Source: Nostoc sp. CHAB 5834 (GTDB lineage Bacteria > Cyanobacteriota > Cyanobacteriia > Cyanobacteriales > Nostocaceae). From it: DNA of 64,000 nucleotides. Below are positions 10,299 to 18,485 of the stretch, piece by piece (positions within the stretch are counted from its first letter, which is position 1; every line of letters begins with the position of its first letter). Made by a program: the position numbers and the translations under genes. The stretch covers positions 1-64,000 of the forward strand of contig JAIVFU010000016.1 of the NCBI GenBank assembly GCA_020829485.1, given 5' to 3'. The notes beneath the pieces are model-generated. The model did not search any database. It saw only the letters and a program-made list of their open reading frames with translations, and was not told the origin of the DNA.

Positions 10299-10383
10299 CC
10301 TCTCCCTGCCTTGAACTAAAGTTCAAGTCTTTCCCTCTCCGATTCGGAGAGGGACGATTTTACGTAGTAAAAGCAGGGAGAGG
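10299..10383. repeat. nested palindromic intergenic element
   Basis: CCTCTCCCTGC at the left pairs with GCAGGGAGAGG at the right. An inner palindrome CCCTCTCC-GATTC-GGAGAGGG (10333-10353) lies between them. This is a small nested hairpin element of the kind found between genes in filamentous cyanobacteria; no coding capacity is seen. Confidence 0.8.
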
Positions 10384-10490
10384 TTTCTTTGACATCGCCT
10401 CAGATGATTAGAAAGTTATTAAAACTTCCAGTTTAAAGTGAGTAAAATGTAAGTACGTGATATACTACGTCTCTCACTTACCCTGGTTTT

Positions 10491-11861
10491 ATGGCACTGC
10501 CAATTGTTGCAATTATCGGACGCCCAAATGTGGGCAAATCCACCCTGGTTAATCGACTCGCCGGGGAACAAACGGCGATTGTCCATGATGAACCGGGAGT
10601 GACACGCGATCGCACTTATCTACCAGCTTTCTGGAATGGTCGTGAATTTTTGGTGGTAGACACTGGTGGTTTAGTTTTTAATGATGATACCGAATTTTTA
10701 CCACTAATTCGCCAACAGGCAATGACAGCCCTTGCAGAAGCGTGTGGCGCTATTTTTGTCGTAGATGGTCAAACAGGCCCCACCTCGGCAGATTTAGAAA
10801 TTGCCGAATGGATGCGCCAACAAACTGTACCTGTGCTACTAGCTGTAAATAAATGTGAATCTCCAGAACAAGGCTTAATGCAAGCTGCCGAGTTTTGGGA
10901 ATTGGGATTAGGCGAACCTTATCCCATCTCCGCAATTCATGGTAGTGGCACAGGAGAATTACTTGACGAGTTAGTTAACCACATCCCTGCTATTGAAGAC
11001 ATCCCAGACACGAATGAAATCAAAGTAGCAATTGTGGGACGGCCGAATGTGGGCAAATCGAGCTTACTCAATTCTTTTGTCGGGGAAGAAAGGGCAATTG
11101 TCAGCCCAATTTCCGGTACAACCCGCGATGCTATTGATACCGTCATTGAACGGGAAGGGCAAACCTACCGTTTGATTGACACCGCAGGCATTCGCAAAAA
11201 GAAACACATCGAATACGGCACAGAATTCTTTAGTATTAACCGTGCTTTCAAAGCAATTCGCCGTGCTGACGTGGTTTTGTTGGTAATAGATGCCGTAGAT
11301 GGAGTCACTGAGCAAGACCAAAAATTAGCTGGGCGGATTATCGAAGAAGGTCGAGCTTGCATCATCGTCGTTAATAAGTGGGATGCTGTTGAAAAAGACT
11401 CTTACACAATCTACGACTACGAAAAAACTCTGCAATCACGGTTACATTTTACCGAATGGGCAGAAACAATTTTTGTGAGTGCCTTGTCAGGACAACGGGT
11501 AGAAAAGATTCTAGAATTGGTGAAAACTGCGGCTGAATCACACAAACGCCGTGTCAGCACATCAGTTATTAACGAAGTCTTAACAGACGCTGTTAGCTGG
11601 CATTCACCCCCAGCATCCCGTGGTGGGCGGCAGGGCAAGATTTATTATGGTACACAAGTAAGTAGCCAACCACCAACGATCGCACTATTTGTCAATGATT
11701 CCAAACGCTTCAACGACAACTACCGCCGCTACATTGAACGCCAATTCCGGCAACAGCTAGGATTTAAAGGCACGCCAATTATTTTACTGTGGCGGAGTAA
11801 AAAAGTGCGTGATGCCGAAAGTGGTAATGTTAATAGAGCAACTCGCGTCAAAATAAGTTAG
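10491..11861 (+). CDS. der: ribosome biogenesis GTPase Der (EngA)
   Basis: The 456-residue protein has two tandem GTPase domains and a C-terminal KH-like domain, the Der signature. The first GRPNVGKST is at residues 10-18 and the second GRPNVGKSS near 183-191. DTGG and DTAG (G3) and the NKCE and NKWD (G4) motifs are present in the two domains. Der helps assemble the 50S subunit. Length is normal. It is followed by an EcfT-like gene after ~390 bp of repeat-rich spacer. Confidence 0.97.
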   Translation: MALPIVAIIGRPNVGKSTLVNRLAGEQTAIVHDEPGVTRDRTYLPAFWNGREFLVVDTGGLVFNDDTEFLPLIRQQAMTALAEACGAIFVVDGQTGPTSADLEIAEWMRQQTVPVLLAVNKCESPEQGLMQAAEFWELGLGEPYPISAIHGSGTGELLDELVNHIPAIEDIPDTNEIKVAIVGRPNVGKSSLLNSFVGEERAIVSPISGTTRDAIDTVIEREGQTYRLIDTAGIRKKKHIEYGTEFFSINRAFKAIRRADVVLLVIDAVDGVTEQDQKLAGRIIEEGRACIIVVNKWDAVEKDSYTIYDYEKTLQSRLHFTEWAETIFVSALSGQRVEKILELVKTAAESHKRRVSTSVINEVLTDAVSWHSPPASRGGRQGKIYYGTQVSSQPPTIALFVNDSKRFNDNYRRYIERQFRQQLGFKGTPIILLWRSKKVRDAESGNVNRATRVKIS

Positions 11862-12097
11862 GAGACAAGAGAGACGCGATTCATCGTGTCTGTACAGGAG
11901 TTATGAGTAGTAAAGCCAAAATTGCTAACTAGAGAACCCTATGGACTTGAGTTTGATAGCGGCACAAAGTGAGAGAGTTATGAGTTAAAGTCAAAACTCC
12001 TAAATAGCAATTATTTGTGAAACTACACAAAATCAGACTTGGTGAGACAAGAGACTTGAGCAACTGGTTCTATGCAACCTCACGGATAATCGGTATA
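11862..12097. other. intergenic spacer after der
   Basis: It contains a GACGCGATTCATCGTGTC near-palindrome at 11870-11890 and repeated GAGTTATGAGT-type words. I see no gene, and no terminator with a T-run. Confidence 0.5.
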
Positions 12098-12222
12098 AGG
12101 GACTTCCAACAGATAAATTACCCAATTTTGTAGGGTGGGCATCTTGCCCGCCTTTGGATACAGGCGGGCAAGATGCCCACCCCAGAAGAAGTAGTTGAGT
12201 ATTTTTTTATTTGGAAGTCCCT
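12098..12222. repeat. MITE-like element with AGGGACTTCCAA inverted ends
   Basis: The 125-bp element is bounded by AGGGACTTCCAA on the left and TTGGAAGTCCCT on the right, a perfect inverted repeat. The centre (12133-12183) is a long hairpin, GGGTGGGCATCTTGCCCGCC with its near-perfect complement. The same right end occurs at 59675-59686 and 60020-60031. No reading frame is contained, so it would need a transposase elsewhere in the genome. Confidence 0.8.
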
Positions 12223-12252
12223 AACTCCTAACTCCTCACTCCTCACTCTAAA

Positions 12253-13170
12253 ATGGATTTATTACGATCGCTGCCACTTGGACTTTATTTAGAACAACCC
12301 CAAACTTGGCTGCATAAAATCGATCCGCGAGTCAAGTTCGCCTGGTTGATGAGCTTTTTAACAAGCTATGTTTTAGCTAACAACTTTTGGCGGGTGCTGC
12401 TGGTAGTAATATTGATTCTTGCCACCTTAATTGCCAGAATTCCCCGGCGAGTATGGCAGCAGCAAATGGGTTGGCTATTAATGCTATCATTTTTTGTCTT
12501 AGCGATCGGAGCTATCAGTCCTGATGCAATGGGTGCAGATTATCAGCCACGCCTCCCAGCTAATGAACAAATATTAACCCAGCCAGTAAACCCCAAAAAT
12601 ATTGTTCAAGAACCAGCAAGTAATAGCAAATACAGCTATGTGCTATTTCACAAAGGCCCAGTCAAAGTAACTCGCCGCTCCTTGGATTTGGCTGTACGTC
12701 TGAGTACAATTATATTTACCGTAATTTACAGCACCAACCTGTATCTGCTGACAACCGCACCAGAAGAAATCACATCTGGCATAGAAAGCCTAATGCAACC
12801 CCTGAGACGCTTCAAGTGGCCTGTCACCGAAATTGCTTTAACTTTAACCTTATCCTTGCGCTTTATCCCTCTAGTTTTAGAAGAAGTGCAAAACTTATTT
12901 CGCTCCGTTATGACAAGGGCAATTAATTGGAAAAAGCTAGGATTGAAAGGAGGATTCAAAGTTTGGATGACAGTCGCAGAGAGACTGTTAGAAAATCTGC
13001 TCTTACGAGCCGATCAAATGGCGAATGCAATGATGGTGCGGGGTTTTACCAGTCCCAACGAGCATCGAGTGCAGTGGCACGATTTACGATTTAAAGGGCG
13101 TGACTGGCTTGCGATCGCAACTTTAATTTTATTCTGGGGAATACGGTTAGCTATAGGAACTCAGGTCTAA
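12253..13170 (+). CDS. energy-coupling factor transporter transmembrane protein (EcfT/CbiQ-like)
   Basis: This 305-residue polytopic membrane protein belongs to the EcfT/CbiQ family, which links a substrate-binding S protein to the ATPases of ECF vitamin or metal importers. The N-terminal LEQPQTWLHKIDPRVKF motif and the C-terminal region with RADQMANAMMVRGF (the conserved A-R-G coupling helix) are diagnostic. A hydrophilic insertion around residues 95-140 is longer than in short bacterial EcfT. No S component or ATPase is adjacent. It ends 22 bp before the trpE-like gene, suggesting co-transcription. Confidence 0.88.
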   Translation: MDLLRSLPLGLYLEQPQTWLHKIDPRVKFAWLMSFLTSYVLANNFWRVLLVVILILATLIARIPRRVWQQQMGWLLMLSFFVLAIGAISPDAMGADYQPRLPANEQILTQPVNPKNIVQEPASNSKYSYVLFHKGPVKVTRRSLDLAVRLSTIIFTVIYSTNLYLLTTAPEEITSGIESLMQPLRRFKWPVTEIALTLTLSLRFIPLVLEEVQNLFRSVMTRAINWKKLGLKGGFKVWMTVAERLLENLLLRADQMANAMMVRGFTSPNEHRVQWHDLRFKGRDWLAIATLILFWGIRLAIGTQV

Positions 13171-13192
13171 TTTTGCAACGCTTATAAACAGT

Positions 13193-14746
13193 ATGATCAA
13201 GGCTTGGTATTGGCGATCGCTACCCTTAGAAAAGCGCACAGGTTCGGAAGTTTTTGCTGCTCTTTTTCACCCCACCTCCGCACCGGGAATTTCTACCCTA
13301 CTGGAAAGTCCCTACCCAACGCCAATCGATCATCCCCAACTCAGCCGATATTCTATCTGTGCAGGCGCTCCTCGCCTAGTCGATGGCATCCCCCAGATGT
13401 GGACACCAGAAGTAGGAGAGGTTTTTTCTTTCTTGGAAAAGTTGTTACAGAAAGGGGTGGGGAGAGATAAGGGGGATGAGGTAGCATTTTCTCCCCCATC
13501 TTTGCCTACTTCTCCACCTCCCCATCTCCCCTTCACAGGCGGTTGGTTAGGTTGGCTAGGCTATGATGTGGCATGGGAAATTGAACAGTTACCACGTTAT
13601 AAAATTGATCCCCTACCATTTCCTATAGCTTTTTGGTATGAACCAGATTGTTTTGCTGTTTTGGATCACGCGCAACAAATTCTTTGGCTAGCCGCCAGTG
13701 ATGCAAGTAAACTCGATGAGTTCCAGCACAAATTAGAGAACAGAAAAGGGGAGTTGAAGAACAAAGTAGAATTTTCTCCCCCATCTCCCTCATCTCCCTC
13801 ATCTCCTCAGTTTTTGACATCGCAAGCAGATTATGAAACAGGTGTAAACCAGGCGAAAAAATATATTCAAGCTGGAGACATCTTTCAGGCAAATCTTTCA
13901 TTGCGATTTCAAGCGTCTACATCGGCTTCTGGTTGGGAAATTTACCAAGCCTTGCAAAAAATCAATCCTTCGCCTTTTGCCAGCTATTGGCAAACGCCTT
14001 GGGGAGAAGTGATTAGTTGTTCGCCGGAACGGTTAGTAATGTTGCAAAATCGACAAGCCGAAACCAGACCGATCGCCGGGACGCGATCGCGTGGTATAAC
14101 TCCAGAACAAGATATGCAACTGGCACAAGATTTACTCACCAACACCAAAGAACGTGCAGAACACATCATGCTGGTGGATTTGGAACGCAATGATTTAGGG
14201 CGAGTTTGTGAATGGGGAACGGTTACAGTTGACGAATTGCTGACAATTGAGCGATATAGCCATGTAATGCATCTTGTCAGCAACATCAAAGGTACTTTAA
14301 AAGGCGAATGCCTAAGGCACGGCGAAGCCGAACGCACCACCATTGATTTGATCCGCGCCACGTTTCCAGGTGGCACAATCACAGGTTGTCCCAAAGTCCG
14401 TTGCATGGAAATTATTGAAGAACTAGAACCCGTGCGGCGTAGCTTATTCTACGGTTCCTGCGGCTATTTAGATTGGCGTGGTCATTTAGATTTAAATATC
14501 TTAATCCGCACCCTGCTACTAGCTCCCGTGTCTCAAGAAGCAGGGGAGGTAGGGGAGGTACGGGGAGTAAATTCTTCTTTATTTCCCCACTCAAGACACA
14601 TCCCCCACCACTCAGTACTCAACATTGTCTGGGGACAAGTAGGCGCGGGAATTGTCGCAGACAGCGATCCTGAGAAAGAATGGTATGAATCTCTGCACAA
14701 AGCCCAGGCACAACTGGCAGCACTGAAAATGTTAGATAATCAATAG
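13193..14746 (+). CDS. chorismate-binding enzyme, anthranilate synthase component I-like
   Basis: This 517-residue enzyme is of the TrpE/PabB/MenF fold. PIAGT at residues ~294-298 favours anthranilate synthase chemistry over PabB (PIKGT), and the downstream ERAEHIMLVDLERNDLGRV, GGTITGCPK and YGSCGYLDW-type motifs are intact. A role in tryptophan or aminobenzoate supply is likely, but which one is uncertain. Three low-complexity stretches interrupt the fold at residues ~84-114, ~183-206 and ~446-472; their DNA resembles the intergenic GGGGAGG/CTCCCC repeats. The stop codon TAG is also the first part of the downstream minisatellite. No glutaminase partner is adjacent. Confidence 0.85.
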   Translation: MIKAWYWRSLPLEKRTGSEVFAALFHPTSAPGISTLLESPYPTPIDHPQLSRYSICAGAPRLVDGIPQMWTPEVGEVFSFLEKLLQKGVGRDKGDEVAFSPPSLPTSPPPHLPFTGGWLGWLGYDVAWEIEQLPRYKIDPLPFPIAFWYEPDCFAVLDHAQQILWLAASDASKLDEFQHKLENRKGELKNKVEFSPPSPSSPSSPQFLTSQADYETGVNQAKKYIQAGDIFQANLSLRFQASTSASGWEIYQALQKINPSPFASYWQTPWGEVISCSPERLVMLQNRQAETRPIAGTRSRGITPEQDMQLAQDLLTNTKERAEHIMLVDLERNDLGRVCEWGTVTVDELLTIERYSHVMHLVSNIKGTLKGECLRHGEAERTTIDLIRATFPGGTITGCPKVRCMEIIEELEPVRRSLFYGSCGYLDWRGHLDLNILIRTLLLAPVSQEAGEVGEVRGVNSSLFPHSRHIPHHSVLNIVWGQVGAGIVADSDPEKEWYESLHKAQAQLAALKMLDNQ

Positions 14747-15058
14747 GGAGTAGGGAATAGGGAGTAGGGAATAGGGAGTAGGGAGTAGGGAGTAGGGAAT
14801 AGGGAGTAGGGAATAGGGAGTAGGGAGTAGGGAGTAGGGAGTAGGGAATAGGGAGTAGGGAATAGGGAGTAGGGAGTAGGGAGTAGGGAGTAGGGAGTAG
14901 GGAATAGGGAATAGGGAGTAGGGAGTAGGGAGTAGGGAGTAGGGAGTAGGGAGTAGGGAGTAGGGAATAGGGAGTAGGGAGTAGGGAGTAGGGAGTAGGG
15001 AGTAGGGAGTAGGGAATAGGGAGTAGGGCGTAGGGAATAGGAAATTAGGTTATTAGTT
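14744..15058. repeat. 7-bp minisatellite (AGGGAGT / AGGGAAT)
   Basis: Roughly 40 tandem heptamers of two interspersed types, AGGGAGT and AGGGAAT, begin in the stop codon of the trpE-like gene and run about 300 bp. A few ACTCCCC copies on the opposite orientation follow at 15065-15095. Because 7 is not a multiple of 3, a long stop-free reading frame on the minus strand is an artefact. Confidence 0.95.
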
Positions 15059-15111
15059 ATTCTTTCTCCCCCCACTCCCCACTCCCCACTCCCCAATTTT
15101 GTGCCATTCAC

Positions 15112-15518
15112 CCACAGTTGTGGCAGTATGGAAAGAAGTTGAAAAGTTAGCTGTTGCCGTTGGGAATTTCAAAGGGTGTTTTCCCTTGCGATGCTAAACT
15201 TTCAATAAGAGGGTCAGGACTGTTTTATGCCTTGTGCCGCCAGCTTGGTGTATTTGAGTTACCAAAGCATAAGGCGAAATCTATCGACAAGCCTCTACTC
15301 TTTGAGTCTACGTTTCGCGTGTTATGTTGTACCTGTACCATTTCGCTTCACTACCACTAGCTTCATCTGCCCATTAGAAACTAGATCAAGGTCTTCGCAA
15401 CCGCAGTTTTGCATTTTAAGGAAATATTCTGACGAATGTTGGTATTATCGTCTGAATGTTTGTAATTCACTGCGAAAAGATATATATACTCCCACCTTGA
15501 CTACACCTTGACTCTTAA
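15112..15518. other. pipX upstream region
   Basis: There are about 400 bp without a convincing gene. Short frames exist, but none has a start signal or family resemblance. The stretch 15425-15518 directly upstream of pipX is AT-rich and is the likely promoter region; I could not place an NtcA site (GTA-N8-TAC) with confidence. Confidence 0.4.
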
Positions 15519-15797
15519 ATGAATCCAGAAAACGCAGAAACTTACATAAACCATCCAACTTGGGGTTTACTTTACAAAATCTGTATGGTTGATGAAAACC
15601 AGGATTTGTTCACCACACTTTATGCCCAGCGCTTGTTTTTTTTGGTTGCAAATGACGTTAAAGGTGTTAAATTCCAGTCTCTAGGACGCACTGAGGCTAG
15701 AATGATGTTAGAAAATCGCTTACGTACCCTGCGGCGCAGTGGACAATCTCAGGAGTACGATCAGCTTCAGAGTGTTTTCCAACGCACCTTCCAATGA
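15519..15797 (+). CDS. pipX: PipX, coactivator of NtcA and partner of PII
   Basis: The 92-residue protein begins MNPENAETYINHPTWGLLYK, typical of PipX: a compact Tudor-like N-domain (residues ~1-55) followed by two helices. It binds 2-oxoglutarate-loaded NtcA to boost nitrogen-starvation transcription and is sequestered by PII (GlnB) when nitrogen is plentiful. Its stop overlaps the start of pipY by four bases (ATGA), implying translational coupling, the conserved cyanobacterial pipX-pipY arrangement. Confidence 0.96.
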   Translation: MNPENAETYINHPTWGLLYKICMVDENQDLFTTLYAQRLFFLVANDVKGVKFQSLGRTEARMMLENRLRTLRRSGQSQEYDQLQSVFQRTFQ

Positions 15798-16462
15798 ACA
15801 GTTCGATTTCCGAACGTATTGTTTCCATTCGCTCCTCTCTGCCAACTTCAATCAAATTGATTGCTGTTAGCAAGCAAGTTCCTGCCCAGGCCATTCGGTC
15901 TGCCTATGCCGCAGGAATTCGTGATTTTGCGGAGAGTCGTATCCAAGAAGCCGCCAGCAAACAAGCCGAGTTGCAAGACTTACCGGATATTACCTGGCAC
16001 TTTATTGGACATTTGCAAAGCAATAAAGCCAAAAAAGCCATTGAACAATTCCCTTGGATTCACTCCGTCGATAACTTGAAGCTGGCACAGCGCTTAGATC
16101 AATTGGCGCAACAGCTAGGAGTGAGTCCCCAGGTTTGCCTGCAAGTGAAAATTCTCCCCGATCCCAACAAGTCTGGTTGGAGTGTGCCAGAACTTTTGGC
16201 TGATTTACCCACACTCGATCAATACAAAAATTTACAAATTCAAGGTTTGATGACAATTCCACCTTCAGGATTAAATGATCCGGAAATTTTGAATGTATTT
16301 AATCTCAATCGTGAGCTAGCAAAGAAAATAAGAGAGCAAAACTGGTCGCACATTAAAATGCAGCACCTGTCTATGGGTATGTCAGGCGACTACGAACTGG
16401 CAGTGCAAGCAGGCGCAACAATGGTACGATTAGGAACAATATTGTTTGGCGATCGCTCTTAG
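15794..16462 (+). CDS. pipY: PipY, YggS/PLPBP-family PLP homeostasis protein
   Basis: This 222-residue, single-domain TIM-barrel PLP protein is of the YggS family. Lys27 in LIAVSKQVP is the expected PLP-linked lysine, and FAESRIQEA, HFIGHLQSNK and LSMGMSGDYE are family motifs. Members control vitamin B6 and amino-acid balance. ATG overlaps the pipX stop, supporting an operon. Length is normal for cyanobacterial PipY. sepF follows after ~360 bp. Confidence 0.96.
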   Translation: MNSSISERIVSIRSSLPTSIKLIAVSKQVPAQAIRSAYAAGIRDFAESRIQEAASKQAELQDLPDITWHFIGHLQSNKAKKAIEQFPWIHSVDNLKLAQRLDQLAQQLGVSPQVCLQVKILPDPNKSGWSVPELLADLPTLDQYKNLQIQGLMTIPPSGLNDPEILNVFNLNRELAKKIREQNWSHIKMQHLSMGMSGDYELAVQAGATMVRLGTILFGDRS

Positions 16463-16826
16463 CCTTTGATCATCAGCCTTGCTCTTAAGTATTAATAGAG
16501 ATCAGGATTTGATGACAAGAATTTTGTAACAAACTGGTGCAATTAGAAACAAAGGATATAGTATTGACAAGAGCAATCGCCAAGGAAAAATGGGGTAAAA
16601 AGAACTTTCCTTTGAACAAACATTAGGATATAATCTTGACTCATTATTATGTTTAGGCGATGCACAGACCTTTGTAAAAAGTGTCAGTTCATCGCTAAAA
16701 CCAGTAGTATGGGTTACAAATAGCAATATACTTGCTGAAGTATCCACCGATGTAGCGCTTGCTCCTACTCAATCAATCCTAAGCCAAGTCAATACAGGCT
16801 ATTCGCACCAGGAGAGTACACAGACA
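16463..16826. other. spacer upstream of sepF
   Basis: There are 364 bp with no convincing gene on either strand. It ends in CCAGGAGAGTACACAGACA before the sepF ATG, giving a plausible ribosome-binding site. It probably contains a sepF promoter; no named operator was identified. Confidence 0.4.
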
Positions 16827-17429
16827 ATGAACAATATCTTTTCCAAACTCAGAGACTTTGTGGGTCTAAATGAGCAAGTGGAATACGAGTATTACGAAGA
16901 AGAACCAGAAACAGATAATAATTACCAAAATCTGTATCAGCAAGAAAATCCCCAACCACCAGCACCACAGGAAAGCCCAGCCGCTCAAAATCGACGCTGG
17001 CGGGAACCAGTGCCTACAATGGGAGATGATATCGGAGCAGGTTCAAAGCCAATGGGGAATGTGATTGGTATGCCAGGAGCAATTAACGGAATTTCGGAAG
17101 TTTTAGTACTCGAACCACGCACCTTTGAAGAAATGCCCCAGGCAATTCAAGCGTTGCGAGAACGCAAGTCAGTAGTATTAAATCTGACAATAATGGATCC
17201 AGATCAAGCTCAACGAGCAGTAGATTTTGTTGCAGGTGGTACTTACGCACTAGATGGGCATCAAGAACGCATCGGTGAAAGCATCTTCTTGTTTACACCA
17301 AGTTGCGTCCAAGTTAGCACCCAAGGTGGCGTTCTTCATGAAGTACCACAACCGCCAGCACGTCCCTCTCGTCCTACAGGTTCTCCAAATCAAACCTGGG
17401 GCAACGAAACTAACCGGATGGCACAATAA
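16827..17429 (+). CDS. sepF: cell division protein SepF (Cdv2)
   Basis: The 200-residue protein starts with an amphipathic helix ([12 protein letters not shown]), the membrane-binding segment of SepF, followed by an acidic and Pro/Gln-rich linker (residues 20-85). The SepF domain spans ~90-165, with [28 protein letters not shown] and GGTYALDG. SepF tethers FtsZ filaments to the membrane. The C-terminal tail is low-complexity. pipX-pipY-sepF-proC is a conserved order, mirroring yggS-sepF-proC in other bacteria. Confidence 0.95.
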   Translation: MNNIFSKLRDFVGLNEQVEYEYYEEEPETDNNYQNLYQQENPQPPAPQESPAAQNRRWREPVPTMGDDIGAGSKPMGNVIGMPGAINGISEVLVLEPRTFEEMPQAIQALRERKSVVLNLTIMDPDQAQRAVDFVAGGTYALDGHQERIGESIFLFTPSCVQVSTQGGVLHEVPQPPARPSRPTGSPNQTWGNETNRMAQ

Positions 17430-17539
17430 TAAAATTAAATTAGTTGTTAGTCCTTTGTCATTTGTCATTAGTTCTGGGTTTTGATCATAGTGACAAATGA
17501 CTAATGACAAACGACGAATGACTAATGACTAATTGATCA
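17430..17539. repeat. self-complementary TTAGTCA / TGACTAA repeats
   Basis: Heptamers TTAGTCC/TTTGTCA/TTAGTTC on the left face complementary ATGACTA copies on the right, so the sepF-proC spacer can fold into an imperfect stem. Confidence 0.75.
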
Positions 17540-18358
17540 ATGACTATAAAATTTGGCTTAATTGGTGGTGGGGTAATGGGAGAAGCGCTCTTATCCCGCC
17601 TTATCGCGTTTGGAACTTATCAATCATCAGAAGTCATAGTTAGCGAACCGCTATCTTCACGCCTAGATTTTTTAAAACAGCAATACAATGTTGCTGTGAC
17701 GACAGATAATAGCGAGGTTTTCAGCCAAGCAAAAGAAGTTGTCTTTTTGGCAGTAAAACCGCAGGTGTTTAGTGCGATCGCTCAAGAATTAGCAGATATT
17801 GATATTCTTAATAAAGAACACTCACCCCTAATCATTTCTATATTGGCGGGTGTGCCTTTAAGCCAGCTAGAAGCTGCATTTGTGCAATTGCCAGTTATTA
17901 GAGCAATGCCCAATACCCCAGCAACAGTGGGAGCGGGAATTACCGCCATTTGTTCAGGTGCATACACCAATGCCAAGCACCACCAAATAGCACAGCAGAT
18001 TTTTTCTGCTGTGGGAGAAGTCGTGGAAGTCTCAGAAGGGCTGATGGATGCAGTCACAGGGCTATCTGGTAGCGGCCCGGCTTACGTGGCGCTCTTGGTA
18101 GAAGCACTTGCTGATGGCGGAGTATCCGCAGGTTTACCTAGAGCAATTGCCAATCAACTAGCCTTGCAAACCGTACTAGGAACAGCGAAACTGTTACATG
18201 AAACCAAAATGCACCCAGCAGAACTCAAAGATCGCGTTACTAGTCCTGGTGGTACAACCATTGCGGGGATTGCCAAGCTAGAACAGGCAGGATTTCGTTC
18301 AGCTTTAATTGAAGCAGTCAAAGCTGCCACACAGCGATCGCAAGAACTGGGAAAATAA
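17540..18358 (+). CDS. proC: pyrroline-5-carboxylate reductase
   Basis: This 272-residue enzyme catalyses the last step of proline synthesis, reducing pyrroline-5-carboxylate with NAD(P)H. The Rossmann start MTIKFGLIGGGVMGEAL, the RAMPNTPATVGAG segment and the C-terminal LSGSGPAYV and DRVTSPGGTTIAGI motifs are all present. Length is usual. It follows sepF across a heptamer-repeat spacer, and another heptamer array follows it before the helicase gene. Confidence 0.96.
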   Translation: MTIKFGLIGGGVMGEALLSRLIAFGTYQSSEVIVSEPLSSRLDFLKQQYNVAVTTDNSEVFSQAKEVVFLAVKPQVFSAIAQELADIDILNKEHSPLIISILAGVPLSQLEAAFVQLPVIRAMPNTPATVGAGITAICSGAYTNAKHHQIAQQIFSAVGEVVEVSEGLMDAVTGLSGSGPAYVALLVEALADGGVSAGLPRAIANQLALQTVLGTAKLLHETKMHPAELKDRVTSPGGTTIAGIAKLEQAGFRSALIEAVKAATQRSQELGK

Positions 18359-18425
18359 TAAAGAGTCATTAGTCATTGGTCATTTGTGAAAAACTAATGA
18401 CTAATGACTAATGACTAATGACTAT
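18359..18425. repeat. TAATGAC heptamer repeats after proC
   Basis: GTCATTAGTCATTGGTCATTTGTG is followed by at least five TAATGAC-type units. The two orientations can pair. Confidence 0.8.
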
Positions 18426-18485
18426 TAACGAAGTTGACAAAAGACTCGTTAGTATAGTAAACAATCTGGTTGCAAATGTGATTGA

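Noticed and set aside
13193..14746. Calling the chorismate enzyme pabB
   Set aside because: PIAGT rather than PIKGT points to the anthranilate-synthase type, but without partner genes the exact name was left open.
14740..15111. 123-codon minus-strand frame of repeated YSLLPTP
   Set aside because: It is a translation of the 7-bp minisatellite.
16502..16747. 81-codon minus-strand frame upstream of sepF
   Set aside because: Isolated, with no ribosome-binding site or motif, in a likely promoter region.
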